Notes: generated by a model not told the origin, from the sequence alone. A stretch of DNA of 64,000 nt from Nymphalis io (GCF_905147045.1 NC_065905.1:5580001-5644000); one strand, 5' to 3'. Shown: positions 1 through 10,860, numbered from the stretch's first letter. Translations and numbers: made by a program.

Positions 1-720
1 TTAAAGTTTCTACGTTATTTTATTATAGAAATTAGGTAAGATATGATGTACTGTTTGTTTGTTCCGAGCTAAAAATGTAACCACACTAAAACCACATGGA
101 AAGTTAGTGTTTGTTTACAAACAATGTGTTGTGATGACTATTCATTTGTTTGTTTGAGTTACGACTATTTATTTGGAAGTTACTAACAATCACACAACAC
201 TAGATTTTTGTTTCAAATTTAAGTTTATTTTAGGAACTTTTGTCACCATAGCATCACAACGCAAAAGTTACAAATTTCTTTATAAAGACACAGCTCAAAG
301 AATTAAGTATTTATTACGAGTAATCTATTTAAACAATCTTTGCTATTCAAACCTCTCACTTTTCAATCCAATCTGCATGATTGCATTTTATTTTTTTGTC
401 CCACTTTTATAGTTATTCCATAACATTTTATATTTTTAAGTGCGTTGTTACAAAATATATTATAATAAAACTGTAATTACGTGTCTGTGCGCAAAAATAT
501 ATATAATCTGCTTAATGTTTTACAAATTAATATAGAGATCAATATATTTTTTTCGATAACATCTGGCTTACTTTTCTGTCTGTGAACGTAAAATACGAAT
601 ACGTGTTTGAATTTAACCGTCTGCATAGATCTAAACTACTTAATTATGTCTCTGAAAAGCAACAAACAATCATCGAGATTTAAAAAAATGAAATTAATAT
701 TACACATATATATGTTGTAA
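1..720. other. AT-rich stretch without a recognised gene
   Basis: I see no coding exon, RNA gene or clear transposon here. The only sizeable ORF (79 aa near 173-412) has no recognisable domain and AT-driven composition. The stretch ends where SINE family A begins. Confidence 0.5.
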
Positions 721-1026
721 GCCGAGATGGCCCAGTGGTACGAACGCGTGAATCTTAACCGATGATCGTGGGTTCAAACCCGGGCAAGCACCACCGAATT
801 TTCATGTGCTTAATTTGTGATTATAATTCATCTCGTGCTATACAGTAAGGAAAACATCGCGAGGAAACCTGCATGTGTCTAATTTCATTGAAATTATGCC
901 ACATGTGTATTCTACCAACCCGCATTAGAGCAGCGTGGTGGAATAAGCTCCATACCTTCTCCTCAAAATGGGAGAGGAGGCTTTAGCCCAGCAGTGGGAC
1001 ATTCACAGGCTGTTACTGTTACTGTA
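721..1026 (+). mobile_element. SINE family A copy (tRNA-derived)
   Basis: A full-length copy of the commonest SINE in the window. The head is tRNA-like, with an A-box-like TGGCCCAGTGG at 728-738 and a B-box-like GGTTCAAACC at 771-780. The body is followed by a TTACTG-type repeated tail near 1010-1025. The head does not form a complete tRNA cloverleaf with a 3' acceptor strand, so it is not annotated as a tRNA. Close relatives lie at 9.5, 25.3, 36.3, 38.6, 39.4, 60.8 and 61.7 kb. Confidence 0.88.
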
Positions 1027-1293
1027 TGTATATGTTTATCATTAAATTCATTAAAATATATATGTATGAGCCTTAAAGAACATTTATCTCTATTTTTCTC
1101 TCTTCATCTGTAGATGAAGGAAGATTAAATTTGCAGAAATAAATAAGTTGAAGTTTGTAAAAGCGCTTTTATTTCTATAAGCGACGTAAGAGGCGATCCT
1201 TATCGAATATTAATAGGAATTCTCATAATGTATATGTATGTACAATATGTACATACAGTCTTCAATGAAATGCAAAGCTAAACATGATGGTGT

Positions 1294-1588
1294 ATTTTTT
1301 TTTTTTATAGAATAGGAAGGTGGACGAGCATATGGGCCACTTGATGGTAAGTGGTCACCAAACGCCCTTAGACATTGGCATTGTAAGAAATGTCAACCAT
1401 CGCTTATAGCCAATGCGCCACCAACCTTGGGAACTAAGATTTTATGTCCCTTGTGCCTGTAATTACACTGGCTCACTCACCCTTCAAACCGGAACACAAC
1501 AATATCAAGTATTGCTGTTTTGCGGTAGAATATCTGATGAGTGGGTGGTACCTACCCAGACGAGCTTGCACAAAGCCCTACCACCAGT
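1294..1588 (-). mobile_element. SINE family B copy
   Basis: An approximately 290-bp repeat bounded by a T-tract on the left (an A-tail on the minus strand) and the sequence CTACCACCAG on the right. It matches copies at 13.8, 20.9, 26.8, 32.5 and 56.1 kb over nearly its whole length. The 66-aa ORF inside it is a by-product of the repeat, not a gene. Confidence 0.85.
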
Positions 1589-1629
1589 ATTATATATACT
1601 AGCGTTTAAGTAACGAGTTTGTATATTAC

Positions 1630-3320
1630 TTCTTGTACTGTTTAATTACTTCTCGTTTGTTTGCGGTAGAATCTAGATACTGAACCGTTGGTGAATTCAT
1701 TTCATGTGTACTATGCCCTTTATCGTACCTCTTAATTGATGATTAAGTTAAGTGAAAGCATAACAAAAAAACAAACTCACTTTCGTATTTAAAATAATTG
1801 CAAAACTTGACAATTAAGTTCTATGACATTTTTAATATATGTATATAATAAAAGTTTGTTTTAATGTTGGCATATCGTTCATCGTTGAAACGTCGTACGG
1901 TGACTGTTGGTATGCGAGTGTGACATAGTAACCTTAAAGTACAATATGACGCGTGTGAGTAGTGTCGGATATACTTAAAAAGTTTAGAGTGGCTTTGCGA
2001 CGTATAGCCGTTTTCCTGTTGATTTCTTAAGATGGGGAAAAGCGAGAGAACTAGCGGAAAAATATGATAGCGCTTTTTATTCATTATCATATTATAGTGA
2101 AAAGAACTATACACCGAACAACTATAAAAATATTCTTCAGGATATTTTGTAAAGTATGTTCACGGTGAAAAATATGAATACAATACAACCGGTCGTTGTA
2201 GATAGTAAAAGTCTAGAGATTAGATCGCGCACGAGAGAGTCCTGTAAGGGAAAGGCGGGTGAAATCTGAAACTTTGCTGCGTTAATATTAAATATTTTTT
2301 TATGTTCCCAACTATTATCAATAAGTGATTCGGACAAATTCGAAAATTGTCTTAAAGCTGCTGCAAAAACACGAAACGCAGACATCATAGCTTACTTCCA
2401 CAATATAAAAAATAAATGCATGTGTAGCGTGAATTCCTCGTGTCAATAAAGAAAATAACAGGCAGTTATTGTCATTCCTTGGCTAAGGTATCCTGTCCTC
2501 TTGATGAGAGGGCGTAGTTGAGTCACCACGATGCACAGTTTTTATCGTACTCTATATTATTATAAATAATTGTAACGCTCAGGTCATGAACAAATCTCAC
2601 TAATATTACGCAGGAACTGATCGCTAGTCTAATTCTAATATATTTTTTCTAGTATATATTTAAATTCAGAAACGAAAGTGTGTTTATTTGTTTACGTTTA
2701 GTTGACACACATACATACATTACACATGTAATGCTACTTGAATAAAGTAAGTTATTATGATAATAATTTGAATTCATAGTAGATTTCATTAAAACCACTC
2801 TTTTAGAGTGGGTACTGATTGTCCACGCTTTATATCTTCACTTGATAACTGACAATGTCAGTATTTCAACAAATATAGGAAGACGATTTTAACATAGTTC
2901 GAATTGTCATATTAATTTAAAGTACTAAAGTACTTGATTCGGATGATAGAACAATTTTGGTGCCATTGGTGAGATGTCCTTAGTATGAATAGTGGAATTT
3001 TTCAATGGTTACCAGTAGACTTTGGGTTCATACCGTTTGTGTTCACGATTCCAATGGTTTTTACACTGACATATTCGGTGACTGTTTCGACTTTCCTGAG
3101 GTAGTGTATACGGTTCTATAATATATTTCCCTCGAACATTTTACATTTACCAATGACTAATTTTAAAACTAAAGTTATTTTCTTTAATAAAGAAAGCTTA
3201 TTCCACTGTACACAATTATATAAATGAGAGAGATAGCTTAAAGTTAGTATACGTCGATGTTCATACAGGATATATAAATATGATTAATACACGAAATTTT
3301 TTGATTATTAAAAAATATAA
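1630..3320. other. Gene-poor tract with weak ORFs
   Basis: Minus-strand ORFs of 97 aa (2114-1821) and 83 aa (2388-2137) occur here, but neither has a domain, a convincing start context or splice sites that would join it to a neighbour. Short fragments around 1640-1700 and 2735-2765 resemble the LINE 3'-end repeat seen at 3325. I make no gene call. Confidence 0.4.
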
Positions 3321-3324
3321 GTAC

Positions 3325-3462
3325 TGAGTTTCTTGCCGGTTCTTCTCGGTTGAATTTACGTTCCGAACCGTTGGTAGCTTTATATTATAATTGTAAAATG
3401 ACTCATTCAAATGTGTTTGTGAGAGGCTATTTGAATAAAGTATATTTTGACTTTGACTTTTC
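3325..3462 (+). mobile_element. LINE 3'-end repeat (family E)
   Basis: The segment runs from TACTGAGTTTCTTGCCGG through TCCGAACCGTTGGTAGC to a tail with TTGAATAAAGTATATTTTGA and repeated TTTGAC units. A second, more diverged copy is at 35893-36040. I recognise it as a common lepidopteran non-LTR 3' end; the clade is not determined. The simple-repeat tail on the plus strand sets the orientation. Confidence 0.65.
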
Positions 3463-3558
3463 ATTTATAGTTATTTGTATGGGAGGTTCTTTTCTTCATT
3501 TCACATTGAGTTCTCGTCTCGTCTCTATTTTATTAGTATTGAACATTGTTTTGCAGGC

Positions 3559-3834
3559 AAATTTTTGAACGCAGGCAGTTTTTTTCGAGGCGTGTCTGAG
3601 GAACCATACGATATTCGATGTTCGGATTATATAAGTGGCGTACGTGATCACAAGTTTTATGCCCTCGATGTGAAATCAACTCCAGCGCAAACAATGCAAT
3701 GTATGGGACTAATTTCAATTTGAACGCTAAATATGTGTGTATTGTGATGATAGCCGTCACCCGCTCCGCAAGGGTTCGTTTAAAATTTAATTGCTTTATT
3801 ATTTATAAATTTTTTATGAATAAAATAAATTAAA
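3559..3834 (+). pseudogene. Possible terminal exon or retrocopy fragment with poly(A) tract
   Basis: A run of open codons (to a TGA at 3721-3723) follows an acceptor-like TTGTTTTGCAG ending at 3558. The residues include FRGVSEEPYDIRCSDY and KFYALDVKSTPAQTMQ, which read more like real protein than neighbouring chance ORFs. About 90 nt past the stop, overlapping AATAAA hexamers at about 3820-3829 are followed directly by an A tract. That arrangement fits either a genuine last exon with its poly(A) signal or a retroposed mRNA fragment. I recognise no family, so the call is tentative. Confidence 0.3.
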
Positions 3835-3904
3835 AAAAAATCGCAATATGAATGAAATCCTTACCTCACTTTTAGAAGCGTATTCCTTCACAACGCTCAA
3901 ATCT

Positions 3905-4205
3905 ACTGGTGGTAGAGCTTTGTGCAAGCTCGTCTGGGTAGGTACCACCCATTCATCAGATGTTCTACCGCAAAACGGCAGTACTTGCCACCTGATAGTA
4001 AGTGGTCACCAACGCCCATAGATAGTGGCATTGTAAGAAATGTTAACCATCGCTTACATCACCAATGCGCCACCAACCTTGGGAACAAAGATGTTTTGTC
4101 CCTTGTGCCTGTAATTACACTGGCTTACTCACCCTTCAAACCGGAACACAACAATACTAACGATAAGTATTGCTATTTGGCGATAATACATGTTATAAGT
4201 GTGTG
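3905..4205. mobile_element. Inverted composite of two SINE family B pieces
   Basis: From 3905 to about 3987 the sequence is the 5' part of family B in plus orientation (CTGGTGGTAGAGC, then GCAGTACTTG). At about 3988 it switches abruptly to minus-orientation family B (CCACCTGATAGTAAGTGG), which runs to about 4205. The outer ends are therefore complementary and could form a hairpin. The 148-aa ORF across the join is an artefact of the repeat. Confidence 0.75.
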
Positions 4206-4341
4206 GTTTTTTAAGTATATATCATTAACCGTAGGCTATACGATCTTTGTAAATCGTAACAAGGTATCCACGATCACAATCTTGCTTAGTGTGGATGCAA
4301 CCGTATGTCCAATTTCAGTTTTTTTATTTAAATTAAAATTC

Positions 4342-4375
4342 TATAATTTTATATATATATATATATAAAATTATA
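4342..4375. repeat. Perfect 34-bp AT palindrome
   Basis: The sequence is an exact inverted repeat centred between 4358 and 4359: TATAATTTT on the left, an alternating AT core, and AAAATTATA on the right. It is most simply an AT microsatellite expansion with symmetric flanks and might extrude a cruciform. Confidence 0.8.
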
Positions 4376-4447
4376 TAAGACATATGACCCTTTCAACAAA
4401 TAACTAACTTAAAAATACTATTATTAAATCAAGACAAAATACACAAG

Positions 4448-4517
4448 ACGCTGCCAAGATCGGAATGGTTGGCGTTCTATGGGAGAGGCTTTCGTCCAAC
4501 AGTGGAAGGGGATAAGC
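4448..4517 (+). pseudogene. RTE-type LINE ORF C-terminus (relic)
   Basis: One plus-strand frame reads DRNGWRSMGEAFVQQWKGIS followed by a stop. The WRSMGEAFVQQW signature is the typical C-terminal end of RTE-clade retrotransposon polyproteins. Nothing upstream reads as reverse transcriptase, so this is a severely 5'-truncated copy. A second RTE end on the opposite strand is at 61276-61345. Confidence 0.7.
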
Positions 4518-4520
4518 TGA

Positions 4521-5950
4521 AAAAAAAATTACACAGAATTAAATATCCAGATGTAATACGACTAGATGTATCACATACGTAACAGCTTCATCGGATTTTG
4601 TATTATTATGCCATCTCATACTTTCATAATAGCAACGTTCCGATCGATCATATAGATTATTGCAATTGTGCAATAGGAAATGCATATATATTGCATTGAA
4701 ACCTGTTCGTCGCGTGCTCTTGTTAAGTTTTCCTATCATATAAATCACATTATATACTAATGGCTTAGGTATTTATTACTCTCTTCGTGTGTTCATTAAT
4801 ATATTTTACTCAAAACATTCTTATTGAAAACGGTTTATTCTTTAGTCATTTCTGGATCGTATTGTTATATTCGTTGCTTTCTAAATAGAAGAATATATAA
4901 CAGCCAATGTAAATAGTTAGAGGTTAGCAACTAGCAAGTTTGAACTTAACAATTTACCACATAATACGGATAAAAAAGTAACAAATATTTCAACAAACTT
5001 ATTTTTAAAGACTATACATATAGTGTCCAGTATATATTCGATAGCGTTGACGTTCCGTTCCGAATTCCTATTATTGTCACTAGAGAGCGCTGTTTTAATT
5101 TCATACAATCGCAGTTAACACTAACGAATAAGTAAAAAAACTTGTGAAGGGCACATACATAACATAGATTGTTGGTATCACTATGTATGACTACGATAAA
5201 AGTGGGATAGTACAAAAGTGGATTAATAAATAATTATTTAATAGCTAAGAGTTTAATTAGTCAAATAAGTTGAATATTGTAACATCGATAGACATAGACC
5301 ACAAGGGTTTAAATAGTTTCAGTAATTCTTCCTCATCTATTAGCATATGTGCTTCACCATGTTTTTTTACCAATATATATCAACCAATCACTAATAATAA
5401 TTATGTATTAAATCTTCGAAAATTTAATCATTTAAGTAATAACAGATAATATCCAAACATGTTAAATAATTTTGTTACATTATTTTGTTACATGTTTATT
5501 ATTGTGTAAATACATATTTAAAAATGTGTATTAAAACAGGAATTCTATACGTGGAGAGACATCTAGTGGTAACTCATCGTATTAAATTGACTATTTTGTA
5601 GCTTTAAAATGTAAGTTGTAAGCCGCTAGCCGGTAATAGATGGCGCTATTGATTCAGCACCTTAATAAGAGATGGCGATGCTTACATTCTATATTATATT
5701 TTTGAATGCAATAATATTTTTTTCTTTTCTCGTTTATTATTTTTATCTTGCCCTATATACTATATTATTTCTTCTTTCATCTTAATATTATTAATATACT
5801 TTTTATATTAAAATTAAATTATTCGACCAAACTAATTTAATCGTTGTATTATATTTTTTCATATAGGTATAGTTTAATTAAATAAAAATTATATGGACTT
5901 AAAGTACATAAAGAATTATAAAAATGATAATAAAACAAGAGGTATGTTTA
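4521..5950. other. AT-rich intergenic stretch
   Basis: No supported gene. Three short minus-strand ORFs (63-69 aa) have no domain and two overlap each other. Two CTCF-core-like GATGGCG motifs lie at 5635-5680 (see findings). The right end runs into the GMC-1 3' region. Confidence 0.45.
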
Positions 5951-5956
5951 GAGTTG

Positions 5957-5962
5957 TTTATT
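5957..5962 (-). terminator. Candidate poly(A) signal of GMC-1
   Basis: AATAAA on the minus strand, about 135 nt beyond the GMC-1 stop codon. It is the first canonical hexamer downstream and is at a normal distance for a short 3' UTR. Confidence 0.55.
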
Positions 5963-6095
5963 AACAAGTTTGAATATAATAAAATTATGTACATACTTAA
6001 TTACAATTGTTTTAAACATAAACAACTAAAAGTACTTTGTGACATAAATAGTTCTTTAGCGTCCAATGACTATAAACACACATCACTGAACACTG

Positions 6096-8193
6096 TCATA
6101 ACACAAGCCAATCTTCCTTGATCATATCAGAGGCTTTCTCGGCTATCATTATAACGGGAGCATTAGGGTTCCCGCTGATTATCGTCGGCATTATACTCGC
6201 ATCAACCACCCTGAGATTTGCTACACCATGAACCCGCAGGCGTGGATCGACTACCGCATCTTGATCGTGGTTCGGACCCATCTTACACGTTCCCGTCGGA
6301 TGATAAATTGTGAACGTGAAGTGCTTTAGAGAACACTCCCAATATTCATCGCTGAACAGCACGTGCTGTTGGCAACCCGGCAGAGGTATATTGTGCGGTC
6401 TCGACCCGTATTTTTGGAACGCCGTCGTATTTGACAAAGCAAAGGCGATCCTTATACCTTCTGTCAATACCTTTATATCTTCTTTGTAAGCGAAATAGTT
6501 AGGCTCTATAGACGGTGGTTGAAAAGGATTTCGATTTTTTAATTTTATCCAACCAGAGCTCTTGGGACGCAACAGCAGAGGCAATATCGTCCATGTCTCA
6601 GCTTCCTCTATAGGTTTATACACGGTGTTATAAACTCGATCGCGCAAATTTAATATTTTTCGTATTTGCTCCCCACCGTCGGAGTTTACTGAGCTTGGTG
6701 CAAAGTGAAATTGTATATCAGGCCAGTTTCCAGATTTTGGAGCATATTTCGTGTTGACGAATGCCAAACCTTCAACGCCTTGGGTGGTCATAGGTCCTTT
6801 TTCATATAAAATATAGTTCATAGCGACTGAAAATGATTGAAAACGATCCTTTTTAAAGGTGATGGGCTTATTTACAACGAACGTTAGACCTCCTAATCCG
6901 ACGTGGTCCTGAAGATTGTGACCTACTTTTAAGTTTGCTACTAGTGGGATACCATGCTCCCTTAAGTGGTCTGCAGGACCGATGCCGCTTAACATCATTA
7001 TTTGAGGCGTGGATAATGCTCCAGCCGACATGATGACTTCTCGCTTAATTCTGACTTTATGTTTTTCACCGTTACGATAAAATTCTACACCATAAGCCTG
7101 CTTTTTTACTGTATTTATAAGTATACGCGTAACTTGTGCTCCTAGTGCTATATGTAAATTTTCTCTATTCTGAACTGGTCTTAGGAAAGCCTTTGCTGTG
7201 CTACATCGGCTTCCACGTCGCATAGTTGCTTGCGTCAGCATGAAACCAGTTTGTTTTGCACCGTTTATATCGCGAAATTCGTAACCCAGTTCCATTCCAC
7301 CTTTTAAAAAAGTTACCGATAACGGTGTTCGCCAAGGGGCCTCTTGGACCGTCAAATACCCACCAGACGAATGGTAGGGCGTATTCGTTAAGTATGGATT
7401 GCGATTGTCTTCGGATTTTAAAAAGTAGGGTAGCACTTGATCGTACGACCAGCCGGGATTACCGAGTGCCTCCCAGAGATCGTAATCATTTCGATTGCCT
7501 CTGACATAGACCATAGCGTTGAGAACGCTGCATCCGCCGAGTACTTTGCCTCTGGGCCAGTTGCAGCGATCACCATTCATTGCGAGGCAGTAGGAACGGT
7601 TTTTGGAGGGCGTCGTTTGATATTTCCAATCCATTTCGGAAAGCTGCGTGTATCCAGCTAAGGCCGGGATATCTGAAATCTCGTTTTCATCTTGGCCGGC
7701 TTCAAGGAGCAGCACGGTCCAGTTGCCGATTTCAGAGAGCCTTGACGCCACGACCGCACCGGCTGAACCGCCTCCAACTATTACAAAATCGTAGATCGGC
7801 ATTATCTGAAACGTAAAACACAATATAAATATTATATATGATACATTGTCAACATCGATAGTGGTAGATAATGGAAAAAATATAGCCTAAATAAGCCTAA
7901 ATCATTTAATACTTCTTTAAACATTAATTAAAATAAGAACAATAATTCTCAACAATATTAGCGTTATTATAATTTATAATTAATATAATTTATTTAAAAA
8001 AAATATTTGTTTTTTATTATATCAACATAAGCTATCAATTTATGTGACTTACTTTGTTGATGTCGGTTATGTATGACTCCGGATCGTATTGCTGATATCT
8101 GAAGAACGTGATCCCGAGAGCCAGGAGTGGTATCAGCCCCAGCACTGTGATGGGAGAAGGTGCCAAGCTTGCTAACGCTCCTGCCGCCTCCAT
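6096..8193 (-). CDS. GMC oxidoreductase, glucose dehydrogenase (FAD, quinone)-like (GMC-1)
   Basis: Two coding exons, 8193-8053 and 7805-6096, join in phase 0. The donor is GTAAGT after codon AAA and the acceptor is TTTCAG before ATA. The product is 616 aa, normal for insect GMC enzymes. Exon 1 gives an N-terminal hydrophobic stretch (about residues 12-34), a signal peptide or membrane anchor. The FAD-binding loop GGGSAG is at 58-63, with the ribose-binding acidic residue in LLEAG at 82. Later come the GMC signatures GNPGW and GALSTPQIMMLSGIG. The active-site pair is His549 in YHPTGTCKMG and Asn593 in SGNPNAP, the usual insect His/Asn arrangement. The substrate (sugar, ecdysteroid or other alcohol) cannot be told from sequence. 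An ATG inside the unspliced upstream frame at 7823 lies in the intron and is not the start. A 178-aa gene ends only 62 nt upstream. The family and intron are clear; the 5' UTR is uncertain. Confidence 0.93.
7806..8052 (-). other. Intron 1 of GMC-1
   Basis: A 247-nt intron on the minus strand with GTAAGT donor at 8052-8047 and a TTTACGTTTCAG acceptor ending at 7806. It contains a minus-strand AATAAA at 8013-8018, just past the donor, which could end transcripts of the upstream gene. Confidence 0.85.
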
Positions 8194-8255
8194 TCTTACT
8201 TTCCTTATACATCTACGTCTAAGCTAATATTTACAACTTATCCTACTAATCTCAA

Positions 8256-8792
8256 CTAAATCCAATTCTCTATCTTTTTCCTCTGTTCCTCCGCCGATAT
8301 AATTTTAGGTGTGTAATTTCTTATACCGGCCTTTTTAGCCGTCGAACCAGCCTTTAACTTAGCTTTCTCGGTTTCACTGAGGTACCCTTGCAGTCTTCCG
8401 CTTTTATTTTCGTCTTTGTCGTCGAACAATTGCTTGTAGCGTTTATCTTTGGGTATTTTGACTGGTTTATAAAGTTCTTTGTTAATATCTTTGTAATGAT
8501 TGTTTTTGTATAAGGATGTGCAGTAATAATCACTGTTAGACGATCTCTCGGAACGGCATTCGTAAGCACTGGAACCGCTTCTGTAGCCACTGCTCTCAGT
8601 GGAGGAGTTGTCGCTTTTGAAACTCTCAGCACTGCTCCTAGCTCTGTGACGTCTATAATCTTTCCTGTCGTAGTCGCTCGTTCGATAATCGATAGGAGAA
8701 ACTCTATATTGTATGGTATCGTCGTATTTGTCCTGATATTTTTTTACAGGAGCAACATTGGCTTGAGTGATGAAGGATTGTTCTTGACCCAT
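8256..8792 (-). CDS. 178-aa polar, disordered protein with myristoylation-like start
   Basis: An uninterrupted coding region with no recognised domain. It starts MGQEQS, matching the MGxxxS pattern of N-myristoylated proteins, so membrane attachment is possible (inference). Residues about 20-95 are rich in Tyr, Ser, Asp and Arg (SSTESSGYRSGSSAYECRSE). The C-terminal half is Lys-rich and ends in an amphipathic helix-like AEEQRKKIENWI. No hydrophobic segment is present. An acceptor-like TTTGTTTTTCAG ends at 8835 on the minus strand, leaving 42 nt of 5' UTR on this exon and implying an upstream noncoding exon. The stop codon is 62 nt before the GMC-1 ATG, in a different frame. No poly(A) signal lies between them. 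The composition differs from the chance ORFs of the window, so I believe the gene is real. Its function is unknown. Confidence 0.75.
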   Translation of the reverse strand: MGQEQSFITQANVAPVKKYQDKYDDTIQYRVSPIDYRTSDYDRKDYRRHRARSSAESFKSDNSSTESSGYRSGSSAYECRSERSSNSDYYCTSLYKNNHYKDINKELYKPVKIPKDKRYKQLFDDKDENKSGRLQGYLSETEKAKLKAGSTAKKAGIRNYTPKIISAEEQRKKIENWI

Positions 8793-8834
8793 GATTCGAT
8801 GCGTGGCCGTGACCTCCGTAGGGAAATTTTATTT
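8793..8834 (-). other. 5' UTR part of the 178-aa gene's exon
   Basis: These 42 nt lie between an acceptor (pyrimidine tract then CAG at 8837-8835) and the ATG at 8792. No other ATG occurs in them. The matching donor was not identified. Confidence 0.5.
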
Positions 8835-8844
8835 CTGAAAAACA

Positions 8845-9500
8845 AATTGAAAATAAAATTAATAATTGTACGTTTTACTTCAGTGGTAAATGAAATACAT
8901 ATACATAAGCAACAAATACTTTGAATACTTGTATTTCGAAACACCCTCTTGCCTTATTAGATCCTAATTATTCTTAATTGTTTAAAATGCAATAACATAT
9001 TTTTTAAATGTGATAAATTTTAAAATAAACCTCTGTAACTTTTTTTCAGATACTTAAATATATTTTGCCAACATTATTATTGTATTATGCTTTTTATGAT
9101 TTAATGAGCAATCTGTATCTTACATATATAATTGTAAGTGTGTAAGCCATTACAATATGTAATTAAATGTCATAGACTGACTTATTGGTTGTTCGAGGAC
9201 AAAATAGTTTCAAATGTATGTTGATAGTACCTATCGACACACGGTGTATTAGTAAAAAAAAAAAACAATTTTATAAAGAATAAAAACAAGTACATTCACG
9301 TGTAATAATCATATTAAATTAAAGCTTAAACTGTTATTTTGATATCAGTTCAGGCTCACTGGTTGCTAGTGACTTGACTTTTGTAAAGTTTTATTTAACT
9401 TCACCTGTTAATATGTGGGTCAAATCATGCAGCTGATATTAAAACAGTTCTACGCAACTTGCAACGATTTTCATGTTAGTAACGTATCGTATCGTATTAT
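8845..9500. other. AT-rich stretch upstream of the 178-aa gene
   Basis: No gene recognised. It probably lies in the 5' intron of the 178-aa transcription unit if the acceptor at 8835 is used. Confidence 0.4.
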
Positions 9501-9501
9501 T

Positions 9502-9839
9502 CGTAACAGCCTGTGAATGTCCCACTGCTGGGCTAAGGCCTCCTCTCCCTTTTTGAGGAGAAGGTTTGGAGCATATTCCACCACGCTGCTCCAGTGCGGG
9601 TTGGTGGAATACACATGTGGCAGAATTTCAGTGAAATTAGACACATGCAGGTTTCCTCACGATGTTTTCCTTCACCGTAAAGCGCGAGATGAATTATAAT
9701 TACAAATTAAGCACATGAAAATTCAGCAAATAAAAAGCCGAGATGGCCTAGTGGTAAGAATGCGTGAATCTTAACCGATGATCGTGGGTTCAAACCCGGG
9801 CAAGCACCACTGAATTTTCATGTGCTTAATTTGTAATTA
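9502..9839. mobile_element. Inverted pair of SINE family A fragments
   Basis: A minus-strand family A copy lacking its tRNA-like head occupies 9502-9727. After a 9-nt A-rich spacer, a plus-strand copy with intact head (9737 onward) follows and stops at about 9839, inside the body. The outer parts are not complementary over full length, but the junction segments (AAATTAAGCACATGAAAATTC and its complement, each side) are. Confidence 0.75.
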
Positions 9840-10560
9840 TGTTAGTAACAATTGATAATATTTTATTTTACATACAATAATAGTCATGGGTGATACAAAT
9901 CTTATAGAGATACAATATCCTATATATCGGTACTAAACCTAATATCCATGTATCGGAGAGCACAGTATCTATATATTCGTACATCCGATATCGTTGTAAA
10001 TGTAAATTGTCAAATGAAAAATGCGCTAAAGCGTTAAGATAAGATATAAATAATAGGATTAATAAATAAATATACAAGATTAAAGACTGTGTAAATCATT
10101 TTTGAGCTAACAAACAAAAACAGTCGTTTATATATAGTTTTTTTTTGACATGTCAACCTCCAAAGAATATGTTGTATTTAAAAATTTCTATATTTGAACA
10201 TTCGATATTCAATCCTAAACGAGATTCGTATTCATGAATCTAATATTTATAATTCTATACAACAATAACATAGTAACATATCCATTTAGCCATGCTCATA
10301 AGTCAATACAAAAACTAAAATAATAATAGTCTATGTAAACCAACATATTAAAATATATATTGGATGAAACCGAACGTGAAAAACAGTAAAATCTGATATC
10401 ATCTAGTACTTGATTCGGTTTCAGAGTACGATAGTTTCAATCCTATAAAGAAATATATAAATACCATATTTGTTATTCAAAACCAATATATAGACGATTC
10501 AATATCATTCATATAAAATGTGCATGCATTTGATCTTAGACATATTTATTGTATATAAAG
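9840..10560. other. AT-rich stretch without gene
   Basis: No domain-bearing ORF and no clear repeat recognised. The 69-aa minus-strand ORF at 10077-9868 is not supported. Confidence 0.4.
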
Positions 10561-10599
10561 TTATGTTTAGGTAATAAAGTGGCCAAAAACAGCGTCAGT

Positions 10600-10860
10600 T
10601 ATTCAACTAACAAGTCTGCGATAGTTGACTTGAAAGAGAGCGAGGTCAAATCACAGAGATTCATATCCCGACATCATCACTCGCTGTTCAGTCGAGTCAG
10701 TTAAGACCCTTCTGATGGCAACGCTGTTATTTGAGCTTTTGCTTATATACGTTCCTTGTGAACACAACGATAGCTTGTTCTTTTTTGACACAGCGACATC
10801 TGTTGACAGTTCAACGCAAATGTTCGGTCGACAACCTTTGGTTTGTTCCGTTAGTGAATA
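10600..10860 (-). promoter_or_regulatory. Possible promoter region
   Basis: This segment is less AT-rich than its surroundings. It has a minus-strand TATATAAG at 10749-10742 and, on the plus strand, two TCAGT motifs near 10690-10702 that resemble the arthropod initiator. A minus-strand promoter here would suit the 5' exon expected for the 178-aa/GMC-1 unit, with an intron of about 1.9 kb. I found no strong donor, so the orientation is uncertain. Confidence 0.22.

Noticed and set aside
721..790. Apparent tRNA gene at the SINE A head
   Set aside because: The pol III boxes are present but the 3' acceptor half is absent and the body of a repeat follows; the same head recurs at eight sites.
7256..7816. 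Three plus-strand ORFs of 74-82 aa
   Set aside because: They are antisense shadows of the GMC-1 exon 2.
7994..8212. 72-aa minus-strand ORF across GMC-1 exon 1
   Set aside because: It reads another frame through the exon and into the intron. The frame starting at 8193 splices into the GMC domain.
8354..8944. ORFs of 66-92 aa around the 178-aa gene
   Set aside because: Other-frame or opposite-strand shadows of that gene and its 5' flank; the 178-aa frame has the better composition and length.
9517..9699. 60-aa ORF repeated at 60936-61118 and similar at 25241 and 36253
   Set aside because: These are readings through the SINE A body.
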